Origin: Bacillota bacterium
GTDB taxonomy: Bacteria > Bacillota > Clostridia > Peptostreptococcales > Anaerovoracaceae
Direction: 5' to 3'
Length of the DNA stretch: 64,000 nucleotides
Assembly: GCA_029006195.1 (NCBI GenBank)
Contig: JAQXGH010000048.1
Span: 1 to 64,000, forward strand
Part shown: positions 1 through 7,626 of the stretch, piece by piece
How the letters are laid out: each line of letters opens with the position of its first letter
Numbering within the stretch: position 1 is the stretch's first letter
The notes under the pieces: generated by a model
What the model was told of the DNA's origin: nothing
Database searches by the model: none
What the model saw: the letters and a program-made list of their open reading frames with translations, nothing else
Program-made: the position numbers and the translations under genes

Positions 1-100
<100 letters not shown>

Positions 101-106
101 AATTTT

Positions 107-132
107 CAGCAGTTAAGTCAGCTTAACTGCTG
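107..132 (+). other. Perfect hairpin between 5S rRNA and first tRNA
   Basis: CAGCAGTTAAG (107-117) and CTTAACTGCTG (122-132) form an 11-bp perfect stem with a TCAG loop. No T-run follows, so it does not look like an intrinsic terminator. Its position between 5S and a tRNA suggests an RNA processing signal, for instance a double-stranded site for RNase III, or a pause site. The structure is seen; the role is inferred. Confidence 0.6.
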
Positions 133-149
133 ATTTACTAATTAATGTT

Positions 150-226
150 GGGCCATTAGCTCAGTTGGTTAGAGCATCCGGCTCATAACCGGACGGTCCT
201 GGGTTCGAGTCCCCGATGGCCCACCA
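150..226 (+). tRNA. tRNA with CAT anticodon (probably Ile2, otherwise Met), copy 1
   Basis: A full cloverleaf of 77 nt with encoded CCA: acceptor GGGCCAT/ATGGCCC and anticodon loop CTCATAA. The CTCATAA loop is typical of the minor isoleucine tRNA whose C34 is turned into lysidine by TilS; elongator Met tRNAs usually have TTCATAC. I lean to Ile2, but sequence alone cannot prove it. The T stem has a T50-C64 mismatch (CTGGG against CCCCG), shared with copy 2. Confidence 0.9.
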
Positions 227-239
227 TTTACAACTTTAT

Positions 240-315
240 AGGGGTATAGCTCAGCTGGTAGAGCAGCGGTCTCCAAAACCGCGTGCCGTGGGTTCGATTC
301 CTACTGCCCCTGCCA
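240..315 (+). tRNA. tRNA-Trp (CCA anticodon)
   Basis: A 76-nt cloverleaf with encoded CCA. The acceptor stem is AGGGGTA/TGCCCCT with G73, the D-loop sequence is normal, and the anticodon loop CTCCAAA carries CCA. The T arm is GTGGG-TTCGATT-CCTAC. It is the second tRNA of the cluster after the rRNA operon and is probably part of the same precursor transcript. Confidence 0.95.
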
Positions 316-334
316 ATTCATTAAAACTTAATAT

Positions 335-411
335 CGGGGTGTAGCGCAGTTTGGTAGCGCAACTGGTTTGGGACCAGTGGGCCGCGGGTTCAAATCCTGC
401 CACCCCGACCA
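335..411 (+). tRNA. tRNA-Pro (TGG anticodon)
   Basis: A 77-nt cloverleaf with acceptor CGGGGTG/CACCCCG, the GTAGCGCAG D-arm typical of proline tRNAs, anticodon loop TTTGGGA (TGG) and encoded CCA. It is third in the cluster. The TGG species reads most or all proline codons. Confidence 0.95.
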
Positions 412-424
412 TATTTTTATTAGT

Positions 425-501
425 GGGCCATTAGCTCAGTTGGTTAGAGCGTCCGGCTCATAACCGGCAGGTCCTGGGTTCGAGTCCCCGATGGCCCACC
501 A
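425..501 (+). tRNA. tRNA with CAT anticodon (probably Ile2, otherwise Met), copy 2
   Basis: Near-duplicate of the tRNA at 150-226: same acceptor, same CTCATAA anticodon loop, encoded CCA, 77 nt. It differs at positions 26 (G for A), 43 (C for A) and 44 (A for C). The change at 43 leaves a T27-C43 mismatch at the top of the anticodon stem, and the T50-C64 mismatch of copy 1 is also present. Ile2 identity is inferred from the anticodon loop. Confidence 0.9.
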
Positions 502-524
502 TTAAAAAGCAAATTAAAATGTAT

Positions 525-600
525 GCCCAGATAGCTCAGTTGGTAGAGCAGGGGACTGAAAATCCCCGTGTCCTTGGTTCGATTCCGAGTCTGGGCACCA
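525..600 (+). tRNA. tRNA-Phe (GAA anticodon)
   Basis: A 76-nt cloverleaf with acceptor GCCCAGA/TCTGGGC, anticodon stem GGGGA/TCCCC, loop CTGAAAA carrying GAA, and encoded CCA. It is the last tRNA of the cluster. A T-run and the hairpin at 627-657 follow. Confidence 0.95.
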
Positions 601-626
601 TTTTTTTTAAAAAAATATAGATACAT

Positions 627-657
627 AAAAAGGTTCCGGATTTTCAGGAACCTTTTT
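627..657. terminator. Bidirectional intrinsic terminator after the tRNA cluster
   Basis: AAAAAGGTTCC and GGAACCTTTTT form a G+C-cored stem flanked by A-runs on the left and T-runs on the right, so it can work on both strands. It ends the rRNA/tRNA transcript and, read on the minus strand, the convergent radical SAM gene whose stop lies about 15 bases away. Confidence 0.85.
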
Positions 658-670
658 GATTTTAATTTAA

Positions 671-1633
671 TTAGCATTTTCTACCTTGCCAAGTATTATC
701 AGCCCTCATCGTGTTATGAATGGTGTTTAGAATTGTTCTTTTCTTAAAGCTCCATTCGGGCGAAATAAGTGTTGATCTGGGAGCGTCACCTGATATACGG
801 TGAACTGTTATATCGGGTGGTATTATCTCAACTGCTCTGATGAGCAAGTCTACATATTCCTCCATTGTTTCGAATGGAACGAAATCCGGATACTTCTCGG
901 GAAGAAGTGAGCCTCTGACTACGTTCATCATGTGAAGTTTGATGCCGAAAATGTGATCGCCGGCAGAGTTTATTGGCATGCATGCGTGCTTTATGGACTG
1001 CATCATCATATCTTCGGTTTCACCCGGAAGTCCAAGTATGAGATGGGAAACTGTACGTATATTACGGCTTGCCAGCCTCTTTATGGCATCGTCATAATCT
1101 GCCAAATCGTGACAAAGATTCATTGCCTCGGCCGTTGAATCAAATGCTGTCTGAAGGCCTATTTCAACCCAGAGAAAAGTCTTCTTGTTAAGTTCGTCTA
1201 AAAGCTCCAGAACGTCTTCTGGGATGCAGTCTGATCTGGTTGCTATGGCCAAGCCGACAACACCAGGGTGATTTAGCGCTGCTTCGAACTTTTCGCGAAG
1301 CTCTGATACTTCTGCGTATGTATTAGTGTGACTCTGAAAGTAGGCTATGTATTTAGCTTCAGGCCACTTGGATTCTAGCAGTTTAATTTGCTCATCTAAA
1401 GCCTTGTGGATGGAATCTGCGTTAAAACCGCTGCTTGCCATATCACCGGAGCCGCTTTCGGAGCAAAACAGGCAACCTCCATAGCCTTTGCTTCCGTCTC
1501 TGTTTGGGCACGTGAATCCACCGTCTAGTGCGAGTTTTATTATCTTACAGCCGAAGTGCTTCTTAAGCCAGGGGCTGATCATGTTAATTCTTAAGTTTTG
1601 ACCGTCTGAGGTATCGAATATAATTGGTTTCAT
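671..1633 (-). CDS. Radical SAM protein, TIGR01212 (YtqA/YhcC) family
   Basis: A 320-aa radical SAM enzyme and the only minus-strand gene in the window. The family hallmark lies near residues 40-60: FTCPNRDGSKG followed by GGCLFC, whose cysteines bind the [4Fe-4S] cluster. The LILGLPGETED motif in the middle and the Elp3-like C-terminal half (HRISGDAPR) fit the YtqA/YhcC group. In Bacillus this protein has been linked to the mnm5s2U wobble modification of tRNA; carrying that role over to this gene is inference. The start at 1633 lacks a clear Shine-Dalgarno sequence; Met18 is an alternative, but residues before it still align with the family. Divergent from queH, another tRNA-modification gene, and convergent with the tRNA cluster. 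Confidence 0.88.
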   Translation of the reverse strand: MKPIIFDTSDGQNLRINMISPWLKKHFGCKIIKLALDGGFTCPNRDGSKGYGGCLFCSESGSGDMASSGFNADSIHKALDEQIKLLESKWPEAKYIAYFQSHTNTYAEVSELREKFEAALNHPGVVGLAIATRSDCIPEDVLELLDELNKKTFLWVEIGLQTAFDSTAEAMNLCHDLADYDDAIKRLASRNIRTVSHLILGLPGETEDMMMQSIKHACMPINSAGDHIFGIKLHMMNVVRGSLLPEKYPDFVPFETMEEYVDLLIRAVEIIPPDITVHRISGDAPRSTLISPEWSFKKRTILNTIHNTMRADNTWQGRKC

Positions 1634-1669
1634 AGCGCAATTTTACCACAACTTTAATAGACTGAGCAA

Positions 1670-1698
1670 TTGATAGAAACAGCAATCTGATGTATAAT
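1670..1698 (+). promoter_or_regulatory. Sigma-A promoter for queH
   Basis: TTGATA (1670-1675), a 17-bp spacer and TATAAT (1693-1698) make a near-consensus promoter. The ORF-track start at 1690 lies inside the -10 box and cannot be transcribed from here, which moves the queH start downstream. Confidence 0.82.
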
Positions 1699-1746
1699 AA
1701 GCTGTTAAATAATGCAAATTGGTCAATTGATTCATGGGTAAAAAAT

Positions 1747-2391
1747 ATGAAAACTAAACCACAGATGGAATGTATCAATATAGAGCAAAATATCCTGATA
1801 GCAGAGGGCGGAAATCTTGAGGTTAAATTAGCTAAACCGACGCTGCTTATCCATAGCTGCTGTGGACCATGCAGTTCGGCTGTGTTAGAAAGGCTCGTTG
1901 ATGAATTCCAGGTTACAGTTTACTATTACAATCCATGCATCACAGATGAGGAAGAGTATAAACGCAGACGAGAAACTCAGTTGCAGCTTATCGAGAAGTT
2001 TAACGCTGATCACATAGGAGAATCTATCGTTGCCTATAAAGAAGGGCCTTACTGCCCTGGAGCGTTCCTTGAACTTGTTAGAGGACATGAGGATGACCCA
2101 GAGGGCGGCGTTAGATGTGCTATCTGCTTTAGACAAAGACTCGACAAGGTTGCTGAGACTGCCAGACTTTCTGGGTTCGATTATTTCGGAACCACATTGA
2201 CAGTCAGCCCTCATAAGAATTACAAGAAAATATCCGAGATAGGTTCAGAAATAGCTCTATTTTATGGCGTTTCTTTCCTTGACAGGGATTTTAAGAAGAA
2301 AGATGGATTCAAAAGATCAGTTGAATTATCAAAGAAGTATGGACTTTATAGGCAAGATTACTGCGGCTGTAAATTCAGCAAGTGGTATTAA
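1747..2391 (+). CDS. queH: Epoxyqueuosine reductase QueH
   Basis: A DUF208/QueH protein that carries out the last step of queuosine synthesis, reducing epoxyqueuosine to queuosine in the wobble base of GUN-anticodon tRNAs, in place of the cobalamin-dependent QueG. Visible motifs: IHSCCGPCSS near the N-terminus, YNPCI, the RCAICFRQRL CxxC, LTVSPHKN and the terminal QDYCGCKFS. These cysteines bind a [4Fe-4S] cluster. I chose ATG 1747 because the longer ORF start at 1690 sits inside the promoter -10 box; the Shine-Dalgarno is weak for either start. It is monocistronic or leads into asnA, whose start is 34 bases after the stop. Confidence 0.93.
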   Translation: MKTKPQMECINIEQNILIAEGGNLEVKLAKPTLLIHSCCGPCSSAVLERLVDEFQVTVYYYNPCITDEEEYKRRRETQLQLIEKFNADHIGESIVAYKEGPYCPGAFLELVRGHEDDPEGGVRCAICFRQRLDKVAETARLSGFDYFGTTLTVSPHKNYKKISEIGSEIALFYGVSFLDRDFKKKDGFKRSVELSKKYGLYRQDYCGCKFSKWY

Positions 2392-2424
2392 GTAATGTGC
2401 ATAGATATAGGAAAGGGGAACAAT

Positions 2425-3435
2425 ATGGCACAGTTAATTATTCCAAAAGATTACACTCCACAGATTGACTACATGGAAAGTCAGAGAGCAATCAAGAAGA
2501 TCAAAGACTTCTTCCAGCAGGAACTGGCATATGGCCTTAAGCTGAGAAGAGTATCTGCTCCACTTTTCGTACTTCCTGAATCAGGTCTTAACGACAACCT
2601 TAACGGTGTCGAAAGAACAGTTGGATTCACTATCAAGGACATGGATGAAAAGAATGTTGAAATCGTTCAGTCACTTGCTAAGTGGAAGAGAATGGCACTG
2701 GGAAGATATAACTTTAAGGCAGGTACTGGCCTTTACACTGACATGAATGCTATTAGAAGAGATGAAGAAATGGACAATCTTCACTCAGTATATGTTGACC
2801 AGTGGGACTGGGAAAAGGTTATCCACAAGGAAGACAGAAATCAGGAATACCTTCATGAAACAGTAAGAACTCTTTACACAGCTCTGAAGAACTTAAATGA
2901 CTTCGTTAACAGACATTACAACGAATTAAAGACAGATCTTCCTAACGAAATCTTCTTCATTACTTCACAGGAACTGGAAGATATGTATCCAGGACTCACT
3001 CCTAAGGAAAGAGAAGACGAAATCACAAGAGAAAAGAGAGCTGTATTTATCGAAAAGATCGGTGGCGCGCTTAAGTCAGGTGAACCACATGACGGTAGAG
3101 CTCCAGACTATGATGACTGGGAACTCAACGGCGACATCATCCTTTGGAACGATGTGCTTGATAGAGCAATCGAAATTTCATCAATGGGTATCAGAGTTGA
3201 TGAGGATGCAATGGACAGACAGCTTAAGATCGCTGGCGCTGATGAAAGAAGAGAACTGGACTTCCATAAGAAGATCTTAAACAAGGAACTTCCTTACACT
3301 ATCGGCGGCGGTATCGGTCAGAGCAGACTCTGCATGTACTTCCTGAGAAAGGCTCACATTGGTGAAGTGCAGGCTTCAATCTGGCCAGAAGAAATGATCA
3401 AGGAATGTGCAGAAAACGATATTTTCCTCCTGTAA
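2425..3435 (+). CDS. asnA: Aspartate-ammonia ligase (asparagine synthetase A)
   Basis: Makes asparagine from aspartate, ammonia and ATP through an aspartyl-AMP intermediate. At 336 aa it matches the family (E. coli 330). AsnA has a class II aminoacyl-tRNA synthetase-like fold; the VGFTIKDM, KWKRMALGRY, YVDQWDWEKV and C-terminal GGGIGQSRL blocks are all present. ATG 2425 is preferred to the track start at 2395 because AAAGGGGA sits 6-8 bases upstream and the protein then begins as usual for the family (MAQLIIPKDY). The gene is rich in favoured codons, suggesting high expression. priA follows at once with no visible terminator. Confidence 0.96.
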   Translation: MAQLIIPKDYTPQIDYMESQRAIKKIKDFFQQELAYGLKLRRVSAPLFVLPESGLNDNLNGVERTVGFTIKDMDEKNVEIVQSLAKWKRMALGRYNFKAGTGLYTDMNAIRRDEEMDNLHSVYVDQWDWEKVIHKEDRNQEYLHETVRTLYTALKNLNDFVNRHYNELKTDLPNEIFFITSQELEDMYPGLTPKEREDEITREKRAVFIEKIGGALKSGEPHDGRAPDYDDWELNGDIILWNDVLDRAIEISSMGIRVDEDAMDRQLKIAGADERRELDFHKKILNKELPYTIGGGIGQSRLCMYFLRKAHIGEVQASIWPEEMIKECAENDIFLL

Positions 3436-3456
3436 TTAAACAGATAAAGCGTGCAA

Positions 3457-5484
3457 ATGAAATACATTGATGTTGTAATCGACAATAAAAGTGACAGTAC
3501 CGATATGCTGTATACATATGCATGTGAAGATGAAAATGTCAAACTTGGAAGCAAGGTACACGTACCCTTCGCTAGAAGTAAAAATCTAAGGGAAGGGTAC
3601 GTCATCAATACCGTAAGTGAGGACTCTCTTGATCCAGCGGTTATCCCTAAGATAAGAAAGGTGGATCATGTAGATGATGAAATCTCACTTACGGAAGAAA
3701 TGGTGAGCACAGCGGTGTGGATGCGCGGCAGATACATTTGCAGATACATTGATGCGATACACTGTTTCACGCCAGTTGGATCAAAGGCCAAGCGAGGCGG
3801 GCTTGAAAGCGTCATTTCAGATAGAGATGAAGAAGATACTATTAGCAAAACCCTCACACCTGAGCAGGAAGCGGCTCTTGAGATAATAGCCCAGGCTATA
3901 GACAGGCATGAGGCTGAAAGGTTTCTGATTCACGGCGTAACTGGAAGCGGTAAAACTGAAGTTTATATCCGCTCAGCTGAAGAGACTCTTAAGAAAGGCA
4001 GGGGTGTCATTATCCTGGTTCCAGAAATATCACTGACAGGACAGGTTATTGACAGATTCACTGAATTCTTCGGAGATGATTCGGTGGCTGTGCTTCACAG
4101 CAGACTAACACAGAGACAGAGATATGACCAATGGCAGCGAATACACAGGGGGGACGTTAGAATTGTCATTGGGGCCAGATCTGCAGTTTTTGCACCAGTA
4201 GAAAACCTGGGTTTGATAGTAGTCGACGAGGAGCACGAAGCAACTTACAAATCAGACTATACTCCTAAATATGACACCGTTGAGGTCGCTATTAAGAGGC
4301 TTCAGGATAATAGGAACAGAGGTGTCCTGATTTTAGGAAGTGCAACTCCTTCAGTGGTTTCATATAGCAGAAGCCAGGAGGGGATTTACAAATTAATAAA
4401 ACTGACTAAGCGATATAATGATGTTCAGATGCCATCAGCTGAGATCATTGATATGCGTCAGGAACTTAAGGATGGCAACAGATCGGTCGTAAGCCGTAGA
4501 ATGGTAACGGCCATAAATGAGCAACTAAGAGCCGGTAAACAGGTGATGCTGCTCATGAACAGAAGAGGTTATTCGACATTCATATCCTGCAGAGAGTGCG
4601 GGTATGTAGCCAAGTGCCCGACTTGCGGGCTTTCGCTCACTTACCATAACTCTGGCAGAATGCTGGAATGTCACTATTGCGGGCATACGGAGCCGGCGCC
4701 TGATATCTGCCCGGAATGCGGCAGCAGGTACATCAGGTACTTCGGAACAGGAACGGAGAAGGTCGAGGAAGAGATCAGGCAGCTTTTCCCTGAAAGTACT
4801 GTGGAAAGGATAGACCTGGATTCCGTAAAGAAAAAAGGCGAACTCAGTAGGAAGCTTAAAGCTTTTGGAAAGGGAAAAATCGACATCCTGATAGGAACTC
4901 AGCTCATTGCTAAGGGTTTGGATTTCAGAAACGTTGGTCTTGCCGGAATCATTTCGGCTGATGTTTCGCTGAACATCCCTGATTACAGATCGCCGGAGAG
5001 AACTTTCCAGCTTATAACCCAGGCCGCAGGAAGAGCGGGCAGAGGTGAAGAGCCTGGCAAGGTAATAATTCAGACATATAATCCTGATCACTACGCTGTC
5101 ACTTTAGCTGCGAAGCAGGATTTTAACAGCTTCTATGAAGCGGAAATGAAATTCAGAAATCTTATGGGTTATCCGCCGCTTTCGGACGTTTTTCAGATTG
5201 TGTTTACTGCAAATGATCCGGAAATTGCGGGCAGAGGTGCTCAAAACTGGTATGAAGCCATTATGAGCAGGATGACTGAAGATGAACAAAGAAACGTTTT
5301 CAGGCCTCAGGAAGCATATATGAGCAAGATTCGAGACACATACAGATATTCGCTTGTCATCAAATGTCCGAAGGGTCAGAGAAGACATTATGCGGATATT
5401 CTTCGTGAGGTCAAAGAATCTGAGAAAACAAAAAAGAACGAGTATATTGCTGTAGTGGACATTAATCCATACAGTTTCAGATAA
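3457..5484 (+). CDS. priA: Primosomal replication-restart helicase PriA
   Basis: A 3'-5' superfamily 2 DNA helicase that reloads the replisome at collapsed forks. The 675-aa protein has an N-terminal DNA-binding domain (about 1-110), Walker A GVTGSGKTEVY (about 165), the DEEH box (IVVDEEHEATYKSDYTPKY), GSATPS, and the zinc region with CxxC pairs (CRECGY, CPTCG, CHYCG, CPECG), then helicase motifs V-VI with QAAGRAGR. It is somewhat shorter than E. coli PriA (732). GTG at 3451 is an in-frame alternative start; neither has a strong Shine-Dalgarno. It heads the conserved priA-def-fmt run. Confidence 0.96.
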   Translation: MKYIDVVIDNKSDSTDMLYTYACEDENVKLGSKVHVPFARSKNLREGYVINTVSEDSLDPAVIPKIRKVDHVDDEISLTEEMVSTAVWMRGRYICRYIDAIHCFTPVGSKAKRGGLESVISDRDEEDTISKTLTPEQEAALEIIAQAIDRHEAERFLIHGVTGSGKTEVYIRSAEETLKKGRGVIILVPEISLTGQVIDRFTEFFGDDSVAVLHSRLTQRQRYDQWQRIHRGDVRIVIGARSAVFAPVENLGLIVVDEEHEATYKSDYTPKYDTVEVAIKRLQDNRNRGVLILGSATPSVVSYSRSQEGIYKLIKLTKRYNDVQMPSAEIIDMRQELKDGNRSVVSRRMVTAINEQLRAGKQVMLLMNRRGYSTFISCRECGYVAKCPTCGLSLTYHNSGRMLECHYCGHTEPAPDICPECGSRYIRYFGTGTEKVEEEIRQLFPESTVERIDLDSVKKKGELSRKLKAFGKGKIDILIGTQLIAKGLDFRNVGLAGIISADVSLNIPDYRSPERTFQLITQAAGRAGRGEEPGKVIIQTYNPDHYAVTLAAKQDFNSFYEAEMKFRNLMGYPPLSDVFQIVFTANDPEIAGRGAQNWYEAIMSRMTEDEQRNVFRPQEAYMSKIRDTYRYSLVIKCPKGQRRHYADILREVKESEKTKKNEYIAVVDINPYSFR

Positions 5485-5502
5485 AGTTTAGGAGGAAAAC
5501 AA

Positions 5503-5964
5503 ATGGCATTAAGAAATATTGTAGTAGAAGGCGCACCTATTCTCAGAAAGAGTTGCAGGCCTGTTGACGAAGTAAACGATAGAATTCAGATGATTCTCGA
5601 TGATATGGTAGACACTATGAGAGATGCTATGGGCGTTGGCCTTGCTGCACCACAGATCGGCATCATGAGAAGAATGTTCGTAGCTGAACCTGAGCCAGGT
5701 GAAGTTTACTACTTCGTTAACCCTGAAATCATCTCACTTGAAGGCGAACAGGAAAGCACAGAAGGCTGTCTTTCTGTTCCTGGAATGCAGGGTAAGGTAA
5801 TGAGACCTGAAAAGATCGTAATCAAGGGTCTTGATAGAGAAGGTAATGAACAGCAGTACACATTCGAAGGATTCCACGCAATCGTAATGTGCCACGAATT
5901 TGATCACCTCGAAGGGGTTCTTTACATCGATAAGGCAGACGAAGTGTACAGAATTGAAGAATAA
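5503..5964 (+). CDS. def: Peptide deformylase
   Basis: Removes the formyl group from the N-terminal methionine of new proteins. All three signature motifs are present: GVGLAAPQIG, EGCLSVPG (metal-ligand Cys) and HEFDH (two ligand His and catalytic Glu). The residue before HEFDH is Cys rather than the more common Gln. At 153 aa it is a compact form. TAGGAGG lies 8 bases before the ATG. It is paired with fmt, which adds the formyl group that Def removes, 13 bases downstream. Confidence 0.97.
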   Translation: MALRNIVVEGAPILRKSCRPVDEVNDRIQMILDDMVDTMRDAMGVGLAAPQIGIMRRMFVAEPEPGEVYYFVNPEIISLEGEQESTEGCLSVPGMQGKVMRPEKIVIKGLDREGNEQQYTFEGFHAIVMCHEFDHLEGVLYIDKADEVYRIEE

Positions 5965-5977
5965 ATCGGAGAAACAA

Positions 5978-6904
5978 ATGAAAGTAGTATATATGGGAAC
6001 ACCGGACTTCGCGGTTCCTGCAATGCAAAAGCTGCACGATGCCGGTTATGAAATCGCATATGCCGTAACTCAGCCAGATGCTGTGAGCGGCAGAGGAAAA
6101 AAAGTGAATTTCCCACCAGTAAAAGAAAAGGCGCTTGAGCTCGGTATCGAAGTTCTCCAGCCTGAAAAGGTAAGAGGTAATGAAGAGTTTATTCAGAAGA
6201 TCGCTGACGCGGCTCCTGATGTAATCGTAGTTGCTGCATATGGCCAGATCCTGCCGCAGTCAGTTCTGGACATTCCTCGACTTGGTTGTATCAACATTCA
6301 CGGTTCACTTCTTCCTAGATTCAGAGGAGCTTCTCCTATTCAGGCAGCGATTCTGGCTGGTGATGAGGAAACGGGTGTTACCATCATGCATATGGCTAAG
6401 AAGCTGGATGCAGGTAACATGATATCAAAGGCAAGCACGCCAATAGATAAGAAAACTGCAGGCGACCTTCATGATGAACTTGCGGTTTTAGGTGCGGAGC
6501 TTTTGCTTGAAACTATTCCTAAATTAGAAAATTGTGAAGGTGAAGTTCAAGATGAAAACCTGGTAACTTACGCTGGAATGATTACTAAAAAGGATGGCGA
6601 AATCGATTTCACAAAATCTGCTGATGAAATCGAAAGAATGAGCAGAGCTTTCTGTCCATGGCCAGGAACATTCACTCATCTGGGCGATAAGATGCTTAAG
6701 ATCTGGAAAGCTGATGCCATTATGGATAAAGATACGGGCAAGGCGCCAGGAACAGTTGTTGAAGCAAAAAAAGATACTCTTGAAATCGCGTGTGGAGAAG
6801 GCGTTCTTAAGGTTCTGGAAATACAGGCTCCAGGCAAGAAGCGCGTTACTGCGGGCGAATATTTAAGAGGCAACTCCATTGAAATTGGAACGGTTTTGGG
6901 ATAA
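5978..6904 (+). CDS. fmt: Methionyl-tRNA formyltransferase
   Basis: Formylates initiator Met-tRNA using 10-formyl-THF, the product of Fhs encoded at 37954. The 308-aa protein starts with MKVVYMGTPDFAVP, has the folate/catalytic segment INIHGSLLPRFRGASPIQ and the OB-like C-terminal tRNA-binding domain (from about residue 205). ATG 5978 with CGGAGAAAC upstream replaces the track start at 5900, which would overlap def by 65 bases. Operon with def and the next genes. Confidence 0.96.
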   Translation: MKVVYMGTPDFAVPAMQKLHDAGYEIAYAVTQPDAVSGRGKKVNFPPVKEKALELGIEVLQPEKVRGNEEFIQKIADAAPDVIVVAAYGQILPQSVLDIPRLGCINIHGSLLPRFRGASPIQAAILAGDEETGVTIMHMAKKLDAGNMISKASTPIDKKTAGDLHDELAVLGAELLLETIPKLENCEGEVQDENLVTYAGMITKKDGEIDFTKSADEIERMSRAFCPWPGTFTHLGDKMLKIWKADAIMDKDTGKAPGTVVEAKKDTLEIACGEGVLKVLEIQAPGKKRVTAGEYLRGNSIEIGTVLG

Positions 6905-6927
6905 AATATTAAACACGAGGTGATTAA

Positions 6928-7626
6928 ATGTATTATGGTATCGACCCCACAATAATAGTACTTATTCCTGCTATTATATTTACAATATTTGCTCAGGCTA
7001 AGGTTAAGAGTGCATACGCTAAGTATTCACAGATTCCTTGCAGCAGCAAGATGACAGGTGCTCAGGCTGCCAGAATGATTCTGGATAAAAACAATATGAG
7101 TCATGTTCCTATCGAAGTTATATCAGGTACATTAAGTGACAATTACGATCCAACTAAGGACGTAATGCATCTTTCTAATGGAATCGCTTACAGCAATTCG
7201 ATCGCGGCAGTAAGTGTTGCCGCCCACGAATCAGGCCATGCGATTCAGGATGGAAAAAACTTCGCATTTTTAAAGTTTAGAATAGCCATGGTGCCTATAG
7301 TGAATTTAGCTTCAGCTGCATCATGGCCTATTATAATAATCGGAATTATTATGGCTGGTGCGGGCAGTGTTTTTGGAAACACTGTTTTAGACATAGGAAT
7401 TCTGTTATTTGTTATTGTCGTTCTGTTCCATGCTGTTACGCTTCCTGTAGAACTGGATGCCAGTCGCAGGGCGCTTCAGCAGATGAATGCACTAGGTATT
7501 ATTACCGCCGCAGATGAAAGCGGCGCTAAGAAAATGCTTTCAGCAGCAGCTATGACATATGTTGCTGCACTGGCATCATCAATTGCATCACTGATCAGAA
7601 TTCTATTGATAAGAGGTAGAGATTAA
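6928..7626 (+). CDS. Membrane zinc metallopeptidase, YugP family
   Basis: A 232-aa membrane protein with the gluzincin-like zinc motif AAHESGHAIQD near residue 93 and several hydrophobic segments: N-terminal (about 5-22), two adjacent ones around 125-175, and a C-terminal one. The ELDASRRAL segment after the third membrane helix carries the likely third metal ligand region. Substrate is unknown for the family; a membrane protein quality-control role is only a guess. It often sits in this fmt-rsmB position in Firmicutes. The stop overlaps the rsmB start by one base (TAATG), so translation is probably coupled. Confidence 0.88.
   Translation: MYYGIDPTIIVLIPAIIFTIFAQAKVKSAYAKYSQIPCSSKMTGAQAARMILDKNNMSHVPIEVISGTLSDNYDPTKDVMHLSNGIAYSNSIAAVSVAAHESGHAIQDGKNFAFLKFRIAMVPIVNLASAASWPIIIIGIIMAGAGSVFGNTVLDIGILLFVIVVLFHAVTLPVELDASRRALQQMNALGIITAADESGAKKMLSAAAMTYVAALASSIASLIRILLIRGRD

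Noticed and set aside
444-677. Minus-strand 77-aa ORF across two tRNAs
   Set aside because: It lies over tRNA genes and the terminator and has no ribosome binding site; a chance frame.
1690-1746. Longer N-terminus of QueH from ATG 1690
   Set aside because: The ATG is inside the -10 box of a near-consensus promoter, so it would not be transcribed.
4525-5091. 188-aa minus-strand ORF opposite priA
   Set aside because: Shadow of the conserved priA zinc and helicase motifs; no independent coding signal.
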